NCBI GenBank assembly: GCA_900321335.1
Contig: ONVR01000014.1
Coordinates: 1 to 14,791, forward strand
Direction of reading: 5' to 3'
DNA: 14,791 bases
Source: an uncultured Eubacteriales bacterium
GTDB lineage: Bacteria > Bacillota > Clostridia > Oscillospirales > Oscillospiraceae
The position numbers and the translations under genes were made by a program. Numbering within the stretch: the first letter of the stretch is position 1; every line of letters starts with the position of its first letter. Shown here in pieces: positions 1-7,314 of the stretch. The notes under the pieces were generated by a model that was given only the letters and a program-made list of their open reading frames with translations, did not search any database and was not told the DNA's origin.

Positions 1-342
1 CACAAGCAAAGTTGTTGCTATGACAGACAGAAATGAAACCCAGATAATATTCCCCACCGTTTTGGCTGCACTTTCATCATGCTTAGCCCCCACATGCTGT
101 CCAAGCAGGATCGTACCGCCCATGGCAAGACCAATGAAAAAATAGGTAATGATCGCATTGATGAACGTTCCCTGATAGGCCCCGGCCAGTGCCCCTGCGG
201 AAGCATAGTTTCCGATAAAGTACACGTCTACTGTAGAATATGCCATCTGAAGCAGCCCAGACAGCAGAAAAGGGATAGCGAAGCGAATCAAAACGCGGAA
301 TGGCTTTCCTTCTGTCAAAGATTGATAATTATTCTTTCTCAT
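1..342 (-). CDS. MATE-family multidrug efflux transporter, N-terminal part (runs off left edge)
   Basis: Only the first 114 codons are present; the gene continues beyond base 1. The protein starts MRKNNYQSLTEGKPFRVLIR, then has hydrophobic segments at about residues 16-36 (IPFLLSGLLQMAYSTVDVYFIG), 48-80 and from 96 on. The N-terminal pattern 'G..  ..L..F..P.LLSGLLQ..Y...D..F.G.....G.L.G' is typical of MATE (NorM/DinF-like) cation/drug antiporters, which export drugs across the membrane using a sodium or proton gradient. The start at 342 is set by an AGAGGAAG ribosome site 6-10 bases upstream. It is divergent from the TetR-type gene at 614, so that regulator probably controls it. Family assignment is confident; substrate is unknown. 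Confidence 0.85.
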   Translation of the reverse strand, partial: MRKNNYQSLTEGKPFRVLIRFAIPFLLSGLLQMAYSTVDVYFIGNYASAGALAGAYQGTFINAIITYFFIGLAMGGTILLGQHVGAKHDESAAKTVGNIIWVSFLSVIATTLLV

Positions 343-421
343 ACGTTTTGCTTCCTCTCTGTAATTCTACATCCGCAAACTGTTTTTCTTGATCCGTACT
401 GCTGCATTGTCTGTTGTCGGC

Positions 422-449
422 ATTTTATCGGCATTATATTTGTCGTAAA
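422..449 (-). promoter_or_regulatory. Possible promoter for the MATE gene
   Basis: On the minus strand, TTTACG (444-449) and TAAAAT (422-427) are separated by 16 bases. A perfect TATAAT also lies between them (433-438) but has no good -35. The region is very AT-rich, so chance matches are likely. The predicted leader would be about 75 bases. Confidence 0.3.
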
Positions 450-482
450 TAATTTTTCTCTTATTTTTTCTCGTTTACAGTA

Positions 483-511
483 TTAACCATAACATTTTTT
501 TGTGATATAAT
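483..511 (+). promoter_or_regulatory. Promoter of the TetR-type regulator gene
   Basis: A perfect TATAAT (506-511) carries the extended -10 dinucleotide TG (503-504). A -35-like TTAACC (483-488; four of six bases match TTGACA) lies 17 bases upstream. Transcription would start near 518, giving a leader of about 95 bases before the ATG at 614. The window 343-613 holds no gene; it contains this divergent promoter region. Confidence 0.6.
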
Positions 512-528
512 CGATTTCAAAGTTACTT

Positions 529-552
529 TTTTACGCATTCATTGGCGCAAAA
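529..552. promoter_or_regulatory. Candidate operator: imperfect inverted repeat TTTTACGC-N8-GCGCAAAA
   Basis: TTTTACGC (529-536) and GCGCAAAA (545-552) form an inverted repeat with 7 of 8 pairs matching and an 8-base centre. It lies just downstream of the predicted start of transcription of the TetR-type gene, where an autoregulatory operator would block elongation. Assignment to that regulator is inference from position only. Confidence 0.35.
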
Positions 553-613
553 ATGTTTCCTATTCGGCAAAAACGCTTAAATTGTCGGGAATCTTTATTC
601 GGGAGGTTTCTCT

Positions 614-1222
614 ATGTCCTTTATAGATTATGAAGAAATGGCCAGAATTACCGACAAGCGAATTGTAAAAAGCCGACGAAGCATTTTTGAAGCCCTGGTA
701 AACCTGCTGCATGACAAAAGTCTCTCCCAAATCACCGTTACAGAGCTGTGTGATCATGCCGTAATCAATCGTAAAACCTTTTACTCTCAGTATGATTCTG
801 TCAATGCTGCATTCTATGACCTTCAAAAAAACATTATTCTGGCCTTTATCGGCCACATGGAAAGCAACAATATCATCGGATTCCGGACTTTCAATGCCCA
901 GGAATTCATTTTAGAAACTGACCGAATCGTTGAATCTCATGTTGATTCCTTTAATTCACTTTTCCCTTATTTGAGATCAGGTGATTTCTATCAGATTCTT
1001 GGCGAGGAACTTGGTAAAACCGCTTCTCGATACTGCAACAGGTACGGCGGAGACAAAGATAAATCGATCTATCTGCCAGCTATGGTCTTTTCAGTAACAG
1101 GACTGCTTACAAGTTATTTTGATTGGATTCATCTCGGAAGAGTTGTACCTCTTGAAAATGTTGTTAAGATGGCCGAGCATGTTATCAATCAGCCGCTGAT
1201 TGACCTGCTAACCAAGCACTGA
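614..1222 (+). CDS. TetR/AcrR-family transcriptional regulator
   Basis: A 202-residue protein, the usual TetR length. The N-terminal helix-turn-helix lies at about residues 20-66: RRSIFEALVNLLHDKSLSQI, then TVTELCDHAVINRKTFYSQY, matching the family pattern 'I..A...L......iTv.ei...a.vnr.tfY.hy'. The C-terminal two thirds are helical and diverged (ligand-binding and dimer part), ending in a TetR_C-like 'FSVTGLLTSYFDWI'. The start is fixed by GGGAGG (601-606), 7 bases before the ATG. It is divergent from the MATE gene, a common arrangement in which the regulator represses the pump until a ligand binds. The effector is unknown. Base composition is AT-rich like its neighbours on either side. Confidence 0.85.
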   Translation: MSFIDYEEMARITDKRIVKSRRSIFEALVNLLHDKSLSQITVTELCDHAVINRKTFYSQYDSVNAAFYDLQKNIILAFIGHMESNNIIGFRTFNAQEFILETDRIVESHVDSFNSLFPYLRSGDFYQILGEELGKTASRYCNRYGGDKDKSIYLPAMVFSVTGLLTSYFDWIHLGRVVPLENVVKMAEHVINQPLIDLLTKH

Positions 1223-1313
1223 GCACTCTTCCTTCTCCCGCTCGGTTTTAACTTTGTTGCGATTACCGTTTGCTGAAACGGGGCCGCTCCCGCTTCCTGC
1301 GTATGGACGCTCG

Positions 1314-1343
1314 TTTGCATTGCAAATCTCTGCGTAGTATACA
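1314..1343 (+). promoter_or_regulatory. Perfect 13-bp palindrome overlapping a weak promoter
   Basis: TTTGCATTGCAAA (1314-1326) is a perfect palindrome. Its TTGCAT (1315-1320) can act as a poor -35, with TATACA (1338-1343) 17 bases downstream as -10. Transcription would then start near 1350, just before the small membrane-protein gene at 1379. The palindrome would sit over the -35, as a repressor site would. The -35 matches only three of six consensus bases. The rest of 1223-1366 shows nothing recognisable, including no terminator for the TetR-type gene, so read-through into 1379 is possible. Confidence 0.3.
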
Positions 1344-1378
1344 AGATTTCTTAATTTCATCATAATATGAGGTGTTTT

Positions 1379-1792
1379 ATGCATAAAGTAATCCTTTCTG
1401 AAAAAGCCCGAAAAACCATTATTGCAATCGTCGCTTTGGTTCTGTGCACCATTGTCTTCATTGCAAGAGTTACCTATATAATAACGCCACACCCCTGGAT
1501 TTCCGCCGGCTGTGATGCTTTATTTGGCATTGGGCTTCTCTATATTGTATGGGGAATCATTTTATATGCCACCTTCAAAGGCGGTTTTGACGGGTTGTTC
1601 TATATAGCGCAGAACATTGCCAACATATTCAAGAAGGGTGAAAAGATCTCTTTTGTCACATATGGAGATTTCATTGATTCCCGCGAAAGAGTTCCCAACA
1701 GTTACAAAACATTTCTCAGCTATGGCGGGATTATGCTGGCAGGAGCTGCAGTTTTCCTCATCCTTTACTTTATCTTTTGCAGTCCTTTATAA
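1379..1792 (+). CDS. Small membrane protein, DUF3899-like
   Basis: A 137-residue protein. The start at 1379 is chosen because TGAGGTG (1368-1374) precedes it; an ATG at 1367 would overlap that ribosome site and is rejected. There are three hydrophobic segments: residues about 13-33 (TIIAIVALVLCTIVFIARVT), 43-63 (AGCDALFGIGLLYIVWGIIL) and 113-135. Between the second and third is a cytosolic basic/acidic stretch (KKGEKISFVTYGDFIDSRER). The layout, with 'DALF..GLL....G.....  GGFDG..Y' followed by a charged loop, resembles DUF3899 proteins of Firmicutes, whose function is not known. It lies on the same strand 156 bases after the TetR-type gene and ends in a strong terminator. DUF assignment is from memory of the pattern. 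Confidence 0.6.
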   Translation: MHKVILSEKARKTIIAIVALVLCTIVFIARVTYIITPHPWISAGCDALFGIGLLYIVWGIILYATFKGGFDGLFYIAQNIANIFKKGEKISFVTYGDFIDSRERVPNSYKTFLSYGGIMLAGAAVFLILYFIFCSPL

Positions 1793-1879
1793 GGATCTGA
1801 TATAGCGATTCCGTTGATGCAAGCCGTTGCTCACATTCGGAATTGTCTGTTTTCTCAACCAAATCCCATAAAAACAAGT

Positions 1880-1927
1880 GGACGGAATCCGGAGCTGTGC
1901 ACATAGCTCCGGATCCCGTCTTTTTTT
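1880..1927 (+). terminator. Strong intrinsic terminator after the small membrane-protein gene
   Basis: GACGG-A-ATCCGGAGCT pairs with AGCTCCGGAT-C-CCGTC around an 8-base loop, and seven T residues (1921-1927) follow on the plus strand. It ends the plus-strand unit 614-1792. On the minus strand a TTGTTTTTATG run follows the hairpin at a distance of several bases, so it may also stop the long minus-strand operon arriving from 2009. Confidence 0.85.
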
Positions 1928-1932
1928 ACTAA

Positions 1933-1946
1933 CTATGGAATTGTCT
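1933..1946. repeat. Copy 1 of the repeat CTATGGAATTGTCT
   Basis: The same 14 bases recur at 14261-14274, and both copies continue N3-GGCG, giving 18 matching bases of 21. Each lies a short distance to the plus-strand side of a hairpin and its T tract. A shorter piece, GGAATTGTCT, is also at 1839-1848 on the other side of the same hairpin. Confidence 0.5.
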
Positions 1947-2008
1947 TTAGGCGCCGCGCCAGCCAAATGACGTTCTTCAAGCGTTATCGCCCCGGGAGGT
2001 CAGCTCTT

Positions 2009-2623
2009 TTATTTCTCCTCCGGATGTGCTTCCCAGTACCGATCCGCAACCGCTTCCACGTCATCTATGATGTATCGGACGCAGGCCGGCACACCCTCAT
2101 AATGGCGGTGAAGGGCTATACATTTGACGCAGTTGCCATGATACCAGCAGTCCGTATTCTTACATCGGCAGGCCCGGTTTTTTGGGTTCTTCGCAATCTT
2201 ATCCCACCGGTCCATGACCTGATAGATATCAAGCGTTCCTTCCTTTATGGAGCGTCCAAGGCGCTCACGGGATTCCAGTTTATTATGAGGATCCACCATG
2301 CCGGTATCCTCGTTGCCGTCATTCTGCATTTTGAAGTGGGTGTTCAGAATACAGGTTTCCGGTATGCCATCGTCGATCTTTTCTTCTACGAAGCGCAGGC
2401 AATCCGGCAGAGCGTCATAATACCGGTGAAGGGTAACGCACTGCAGGCAATTGTGGTTGTTCCGACATCCGGTCCGGGGACATGTACAATAGAGTTCCTT
2501 CGGATCACTGACGACGGCATCCCATTGTTTCTTGAGTGCTAAACGCTGTTCCTCTGTCATATCCTTCCACTCGGTTCCCGTGGGATTGAGCCTTTTCAGA
2601 TGATTCTCATTCGTCTTACCCAT
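2009..2623 (-). CDS. Protein with two tandem Cys/His (probable metal-binding) domains, function unknown
   Basis: A 204-residue protein that I do not recognise as a named family. Two copies of one domain are clear: residues about 45-80 and 151-184. Both fit C-x-C-x4-C-x5-C-x2-C-x3-H-R-x-Y-x5-C, with the last part reading LHRYYDALPDC and LHRHYEGVPAC. The first five Cys plus the His and the last Cys keep identical spacing, as expected for a structural zinc site, or less likely an iron-sulfur site; this is inferred. Short Cys-rich domains of this type ('C..C..HG.C..C...HR....P.C') are common in Clostridia. The gap between the domains is acidic and helical. There is no signal peptide or membrane segment, so it is cytosolic. 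The ribosome site GGAGAGGG lies just before ATG 2623. It is the last gene of the minus-strand run, 24 bases after the LemA-like gene. Confidence 0.7.
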   Translation of the reverse strand: MGKTNENHLKRLNPTGTEWKDMTEEQRLALKKQWDAVVSDPKELYCTCPRTGCRNNHNCLQCVTLHRYYDALPDCLRFVEEKIDDGIPETCILNTHFKMQNDGNEDTGMVDPHNKLESRERLGRSIKEGTLDIYQVMDRWDKIAKNPKNRACRCKNTDCWYHGNCVKCIALHRHYEGVPACVRYIIDDVEAVADRYWEAHPEEK

Positions 2624-2647
2624 GTTTCCCTCTCCTATGCCACGGCA

Positions 2648-3157
2648 TCAGAGGCGCAGATCCTCCAACACCGTCAGATACTTCAGGTGCAGCAGATCCC
2701 GAATCAAGGCCCCCGCACGGGTATCGAGCTTCTTATTGTATCTTCTTGCGTAAAAATTGTACTCGTTTACGGTTTCCAGAAACTCGTCATACGCTCCATT
2801 CATCTGCTTTTGCCATTGGAGCAGGCCGGGATGCTCCGGATTGCGCGCAACGATGGCCTTGAGTGCCTTATAGGCATCGTTCACCACTTCCGGTTTCTGC
2901 TCGGCCTTTCTGTTCTTGATGCCATTGTACCGCTCCACGCTGCTTTCCAGATTCGGCATATTGCCGCCATATTCCACACCGACAAGTTCCTTCACAAGCA
3001 GTGCCTTATCCAGCCAGTCGGAGACCGGTTCGTCCAGATGACTTACGTAGTGCAAAACTGCTATGAATTTCCGCCGATCCAGCATCTGATAATGGATGAA
3101 TATAGCAAGTGCAAGGAGAACGACGATTAAAATGATACCCGCCAATGGTCTGCTCAT
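2648..3157 (-). CDS. LemA-like membrane-anchored helical protein
   Basis: A 169-residue protein with an N-terminal membrane anchor (residues 5-22, LAGIILIVVLLALAIFIH) followed by a soluble helical domain. The C-terminal half has 'AYKALKAIVARNPEHPGLLQ' and then 'VNEYNFYARRYNKKLDT'. This follows the order of LemA proteins (LK.lf...e.yP.L.....f..Lq...  ...YN..V..YN..i..fP). Sequence agreement is weak and the usual 'RRxDLIPNLV' part near the anchor is missing. I therefore call it LemA-like rather than LemA; the function of that family is unclear. The ribosome site AGAGGGGG precedes ATG 3157. It follows the UroD-like gene by 85 bases with no visible terminator, so co-transcription is likely. Confidence 0.5.
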   Translation of the reverse strand: MSRPLAGIILIVVLLALAIFIHYQMLDRRKFIAVLHYVSHLDEPVSDWLDKALLVKELVGVEYGGNMPNLESSVERYNGIKNRKAEQKPEVVNDAYKALKAIVARNPEHPGLLQWQKQMNGAYDEFLETVNEYNFYARRYNKKLDTRAGALIRDLLHLKYLTVLEDLRL

Positions 3158-3242
3158 GATGATCCCCCTCTGTTCTCTCTCCGGAATACGGCACAGCCGT
3201 TTCCTGTATTATAGCAGACGAACCGCGCGAAGAAAACAGCAA

Positions 3243-4325
3243 TCACAGGTTTCCCATATACGCCATCCGAGACAGCCTATACAGTTCCTCGCTGAAGGCG
3301 GGTGTCATCTCCCGGGCTGCCGTTTTGTTGATAAAGCACGGCTTGTGGGGATCCGCGCAGAATTTCTGGACAAACGCCTCCGCCTCCCGGCGCTGCTGGT
3401 CCTCATCGGCCTCCTCGGATTTGCTCATGCGGGGCATCACTCCCACCAGGATCCGGTCGCCGAACTCGTCGTATATACGGTAGGTATCGTTCATGGGCTG
3501 TGGATTCCACCGGTCCCAGCCGGCCTTTATCATATTGGGCACCTGCTTATAGTTGTTGCCGCAGGAGTGCAGTTCGCAGGTCTTGCCCCGGCTGTGCAGA
3601 TAATCCGTGACCCGCTTCATATAGGGCACGATCATCTCCTCTACGATGGCGGGGCTGAAAAACGTTTCCTTCTGGCCGCCCCAGTCGTCGTGGATGCAGA
3701 AACCGTCTATCTCAGGCATCACGTCCAAAGCGTTTCTGAAGATGTGAATATACAGATCAGAGAGCTTGTCGAAGAGTTCCTTTACCGCATCCTGCTGATC
3801 CTCGTCCACCAATGCCATGATGGCTCCTTCAAAGTCCATAAAGGAGATCAGCCGCTCATACCAGCCGGTCAAAAACCACATGCATACATAGGCATCCGTC
3901 TGCAGGAATTCCCGGTTTGCCGCGGCGGTCTCCTCCCAGGCCCAGGAATCCGGATCCGGCCAGACCAGCTTGTCGTACCACTCGCCGGCATCCTCCAGGA
4001 AGGGCTTGCCGGGACGAACCATTGACCCGCCGGCCACGGGGACATACTCCCACTCAATGCCGAACATGTCCTTGCCGCCGCCCTGCAGCGGATCAAAGGC
4101 TCTGGCCTCGATCACCAGCGACCGGGCCACATTGTCCGGCACACAGGCGGGAGAAAACAGTGCCTCCTCCGAACCCGTGATCTGCCAAATGGGGTTTCTG
4201 CGGAACATTCCCCGTACCCCCTCTTTGGGACTGACGGGATAGTGGTACCGGGACGCCTGCTTGAACGGGCCTGTCTTCCCGGAAACGGGGATCAGCTCTT
4301 CTCCCTGGAACATGATGCCTGCCAT
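3243..4325 (-). CDS. Uroporphyrinogen decarboxylase (UroD)-family protein, MtaA/CmuA-like methyltransferase homologue
   Basis: A 360-residue protein, the typical family length, folding as a TIM barrel. The marks are 'DGFCIHDDWGGQKETFFSP' (residues 207-225), the following P-Y-x-K-R-V helix, and 'CELHSCGN' (250-257). In MtaA-type corrinoid methyltransferases the equivalent H-x-C supplies zinc ligands (here H253, C255), with a third Cys towards the C-terminus (C323 or C330 are candidates). These keep the zinc-methyltransferase pattern rather than that of a heme-pathway decarboxylase. The start is set by AAGGAG six bases before ATG 4325. It lies 57 bases after tandem-cupin gene B in the same operon. 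No corrinoid protein or reductive activase is in the window, so the methyl acceptor and donor are unknown; it may work with a corrinoid protein encoded elsewhere or have a different chemistry. Confidence 0.75.
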   Translation of the reverse strand: MAGIMFQGEELIPVSGKTGPFKQASRYHYPVSPKEGVRGMFRRNPIWQITGSEEALFSPACVPDNVARSLVIEARAFDPLQGGGKDMFGIEWEYVPVAGGSMVRPGKPFLEDAGEWYDKLVWPDPDSWAWEETAAANREFLQTDAYVCMWFLTGWYERLISFMDFEGAIMALVDEDQQDAVKELFDKLSDLYIHIFRNALDVMPEIDGFCIHDDWGGQKETFFSPAIVEEMIVPYMKRVTDYLHSRGKTCELHSCGNNYKQVPNMIKAGWDRWNPQPMNDTYRIYDEFGDRILVGVMPRMSKSEEADEDQQRREAEAFVQKFCADPHKPCFINKTAAREMTPAFSEELYRLSRMAYMGNL

Positions 4326-4383
4326 AGTGTGCTCCTTCCTGCTTCGTTACGCTTTTCAGAATTGTTGCCTCATGGGGCTGATG

Positions 4384-5550
4384 CTATTTTACGGACCATT
4401 TGCCCGAAGGCTCCAGGATCAGGGAGTTATAGTACTCCGCTGCCTCTGTGGCGGTTTTCGGATCCGTGCTGGTGTCTCTTTTCTTCATGCACTTGCCGCA
4501 GAAGGTGCACTGCTTTCCCTCCTCCAGCACACAGGGGCGATGTCCGGCAGAGCCGGCATACTCGATCTCATAAGTCTCGTCCCCATTGAAGCGCAGCTGA
4601 CCGAAGCCGAATTTGCCATGAGTCCCCAGCACCTGCAGATAAACGGGTTTTGTCACCCGCAGGTACTGCAGTGGGCAGTGCCAGGTAAACGGCGGGATTC
4701 GGACCATGGTGGGTTCGCTGATGATATGCTTTTCCAGCCGGTTGGGCTCCGGCCCGATCCAGAATTCCATCTCCGCGTCAAAAGACCCCCACGGATCCCG
4801 CATGTCGTATCCGGTAAAGCACAGATACTCCTCCTCCGGATGGAAGTTGGGGTATTTGTCGATAAACGTCTCCTTCATATAGCTGCGGTAGCAGGTATAG
4901 ATATCCGAATCCGGCATACAGTCATGGCCGCGGAAATATGCCTGATAAGGCGGCATGAAATCTCCCCAGTGGGTGTACTGCTTTTCAAACGTATGAATCA
5001 GATGGCGATAGCGACCCGTGTCTTCCTTCCAGTCTTTGAGCTGATACGGCTCTCCGAAGTCCATGCCGTAGGGAGAGATCCCCTTACATGCCACGTTATA
5101 GTAAACGGGGCCCTCGGTCCCTCTGCGCTGGCGGATCGCGTAATAGCGGGTCGTATACAGGATCGGCTGAAAAAACAGGGGTTTTCCAAGACGACGGATC
5201 TCTATGGGGCCGTGCCAGAAAAATTTTGGGACCCGGACCATGGTGGGTTCCGTGATCACGATCTTTTCCATTTCGTTGATGTTTTCCCCGATCCACAGCC
5301 AGATCTCCGCATCAAAACTCTCAAAGGCATCCCGCATATCGTAGCCTACAAAAGCCAGATACTCCTCATCTCTGTGGAAATGAGGCTCCGCGTCGATCAC
5401 ACCCGGTTTCCCGTAGGCTCTGTACGGCAGATTGACTCTCGCTCCCGGGATGTTTTCCTCACCCCAGAAATACTGCTGGAATTCCGGGAGCATATCGCTT
5501 CCCGTCTTTTCTTGTTTGAGTGGATAAAAACAATAATCGTACGCTCCCAT
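4384..5550 (-). CDS. Tandem-cupin protein B with C-terminal Cys cluster
   Basis: A 388-residue cytosolic protein with two related cupin-like halves. Half 1 has HFHRDEE (57-63), 'FDAEIWLWIGENINEMEKIV', 'ITEPTMVRVP' and WHGP (112-115). Half 2 has NFHPEEE (235-241), 'SFDAEMEFWIGPEPNRLEKH', 'ISEPTMVRIP' and WHCP (290-293). H-x-H-x3-E plus the later W-H are the usual cupin metal ligands; half 2 has N in place of the first His. After half 2 is C340-x7-C348-x2-C351-x2-C354, which could bind an iron-sulfur cluster or zinc; half 1 lacks it. It is a paralogue of tandem-cupin A (11123-12322), where both halves carry the Cys motif. GGAGGGG lies 8 bases before ATG 5550. It comes after the lipoprotein gene and a strong hairpin. 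No function is known to me for this family. Confidence 0.7.
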   Translation of the reverse strand: MGAYDYCFYPLKQEKTGSDMLPEFQQYFWGEENIPGARVNLPYRAYGKPGVIDAEPHFHRDEEYLAFVGYDMRDAFESFDAEIWLWIGENINEMEKIVITEPTMVRVPKFFWHGPIEIRRLGKPLFFQPILYTTRYYAIRQRRGTEGPVYYNVACKGISPYGMDFGEPYQLKDWKEDTGRYRHLIHTFEKQYTHWGDFMPPYQAYFRGHDCMPDSDIYTCYRSYMKETFIDKYPNFHPEEEYLCFTGYDMRDPWGSFDAEMEFWIGPEPNRLEKHIISEPTMVRIPPFTWHCPLQYLRVTKPVYLQVLGTHGKFGFGQLRFNGDETYEIEYAGSAGHRPCVLEEGKQCTFCGKCMKKRDTSTDPKTATEAAEYYNSLILEPSGKWSVK

Positions 5551-5586
5551 ATGATGCGCCCCTCCATTCGGGTTTGGTTCTTTTAT

Positions 5587-5620
5587 GGGCAGCCCGGGTA
5601 TGTTTCTACCCGGGCTGCCC
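5587..5620. repeat. Perfect 14-bp stem-loop between lipoprotein and tandem-cupin B genes
   Basis: GGGCAGCCCGGGTA (5587-5600) and TACCCGGGCTGCCC (5607-5620) pair completely around a 6-base loop. On the transcribed (minus) strand it is followed by ATAAAAG, not a T tract, so it does not look like a normal intrinsic terminator. A very GC-rich hairpin directly after a solute-binding protein gene often protects the upstream mRNA 3' end and lowers expression of what follows. That role is inferred. Confidence 0.75.
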
Positions 5621-5656
5621 TTATCATTGTTTGTCTGTCTTTGCTAAACTTTCCGC

Positions 5657-7297
5657 TCAAGCGGTGAAGTACCACTCACCGACCCTGTCGTGCGCATTGC
5701 CGACTTCGCGGATGCCGCCGATGTAATCCTTCGCAGCGCGGACGTTCTCCGTGTCGCAGATGGAGTACACGTAGCACTCGTCCTCGAAGATCTTCAGGTA
5801 CTCGAGAGCCAGCTTCGTATATTCAGCGGAATCCATGGTAGCCAGGATCACTTCGCCCTTAGCCTTCAGGTCGTTGAACAGCTCTTCCTTCCACTCGAAG
5901 TGGCAGCGGCCGAACTTGCTGACCTGGGCGTATACAAGGTCGATGCCGAGTCCGGAGGAGCCGGCCATGTTGGTGACCCAGATCTCCCAGTCGTCGGGAC
6001 CGGAGATCAGGTTACGTACGGTAGCCTGGTCATAGTTGACGACCTGGGCATTCACGCCGATCTCCTTGAGGGACTGCTCAAGAACCTGGGCGATGGAGAC
6101 GAAGGCGTCGGAGCCGTTGGTCACGATACGGACCGTCTGGCCAACCAGGCCGCTCTCCTCAGCGTATTTCTTGGCAAGCTCCATGTTATAGCCGGTGGCA
6201 TAGGTGTCATGCTGCTTTGCCATCTCCGGCACGTAGTCGGCACAGCCAACACCGATGACGGAAACGGCGGGGGTCGCAACGCCGCTGTATGCCACGTTGA
6301 TCATGCCGACGCTGTTGCAGGCGTAGGCAACCGCCCAGCGGGCTTCCTTAGTAGCAAGAGGAGAATCCTCTTTGCCGTTCATGGTCAGGCCCACGTTGCC
6401 GGCAGCGGTCTTACGGATGAGGTTAACATCGGACATGCCGCTGAGGTAGTCGATATCAGAGCTGGGAACGGTGAGAATAAAGTCAACCTCGCCGGTCTCG
6501 AAGGCGTTGATCTTCTGAGAGGGTTCGGGGATGTTCTTGAAAACAACATTCTCAATCGCGGGTTTGCCACCCCAGTAGTCGTCTCTGGCCTTGAGGACCA
6601 ACTCACTGTTGACCACGTAGTTCTCAACAACATAGGGGCCGGTGCCGATGGGGTTCTTGCCGGAGGATTCCGGATCATAGGTCTCCTTGTCGATCATGCA
6701 GATATCCGACAGAACGGGGAATTGGGTAACGTCTGCCTTTGTCAGACCGATCTTGATGGTGTAATCGTCCACCTTCTCCACCGCGTCCCAGTCAAAGCTC
6801 TGGAAGCTGAAGAAGCGGGCCGTGTTGTTCATCACGTAATCCCAGGTGAACAGAACGTCGTCGGCGTTGAAGGGGCTGCCGTTGGAGAAGGTAACACCCT
6901 GGCGGAGATGCAGGACATACTCCGTGTCGCTGATGGTTTCCACGCTCTCGCAGAGCATGTAGTCCACCTGGCCAGTGCCGTCATAGATCCACAGGGGCTC
7001 TGCGTAGGCAAACATGGCCATCAGGTAGCCGGCGCCGGAAACCACGTAGGGATCCAGAGAGCCGCAGTCGCCGTCAACGGCGATCTTTACGGTGTCGCGG
7101 GAAGAGTTCGCGGCAGGGGCTGGCTGGTCTTCCTTGCCTGTATCGGCAGGCTCGGTATCCGTGGATGCGGGGGTCTCTGCGTCCGCTTTACCGGTGTCCG
7201 CAGGGGCTGTGCTGTTGTCTGCGGTCTTCGAGCCGCCGCAGGCGGCCAGGGAGAGGACCATGATCAGGCACAGCAAAAGGGCTATCGCTTTTTTCAT
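5657..7297 (-). CDS. Solute-binding lipoprotein of a peptide/nickel-type ABC importer (SBP family 5)
   Basis: A 546-residue protein. It begins with a signal peptide ending in a lipobox, MKKAIALLLCLIMVLSLAAC, with Cys20 as the lipidated residue. A Thr/Ala/Asp/Pro-rich linker follows (about 24-60), then the family 5 fold. Family marks include 'GDCGSLDPYVVSG', 'PLWIYDGTGQV', 'LRQGVTFSNGSPFNADDVLF', 'IDKETYDPESSGKNPIGTGP' and 'RDDYWGGKPAIENVVFKNIP'. It binds the substrate outside the membrane and hands it to the two permeases. Start 7297 is chosen for the AGGAGG site 8 bases upstream and the signal peptide; the frame is open further upstream but that part overlaps the ATPase gene. It lies 17 bases after the DppF-type gene. 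The ligand cannot be told from sequence: peptides, nickel chelates and other small molecules are all used by this family. Confidence 0.9.
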   Translation of the reverse strand: MKKAIALLLCLIMVLSLAACGGSKTADNSTAPADTGKADAETPASTDTEPADTGKEDQPAPAANSSRDTVKIAVDGDCGSLDPYVVSGAGYLMAMFAYAEPLWIYDGTGQVDYMLCESVETISDTEYVLHLRQGVTFSNGSPFNADDVLFTWDYVMNNTARFFSFQSFDWDAVEKVDDYTIKIGLTKADVTQFPVLSDICMIDKETYDPESSGKNPIGTGPYVVENYVVNSELVLKARDDYWGGKPAIENVVFKNIPEPSQKINAFETGEVDFILTVPSSDIDYLSGMSDVNLIRKTAAGNVGLTMNGKEDSPLATKEARWAVAYACNSVGMINVAYSGVATPAVSVIGVGCADYVPEMAKQHDTYATGYNMELAKKYAEESGLVGQTVRIVTNGSDAFVSIAQVLEQSLKEIGVNAQVVNYDQATVRNLISGPDDWEIWVTNMAGSSGLGIDLVYAQVSKFGRCHFEWKEELFNDLKAKGEVILATMDSAEYTKLALEYLKIFEDECYVYSICDTENVRAAKDYIGGIREVGNAHDRVGEWYFTA

Positions 7298-7314
7298 TTC
7301 TCTTTCCTCCTGTT

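Noticed and set aside
5587..5620. Intrinsic terminator ending the importer operon
   Set aside because: No T tract follows the stem on the minus strand, so full termination is not supported.
4261..5667. Long plus-strand open frame over tandem-cupin B
   Set aside because: Antisense to a gene with repeated cupin motifs and a good ribosome site; the translation looks like low-complexity antisense of a GC-rich gene.
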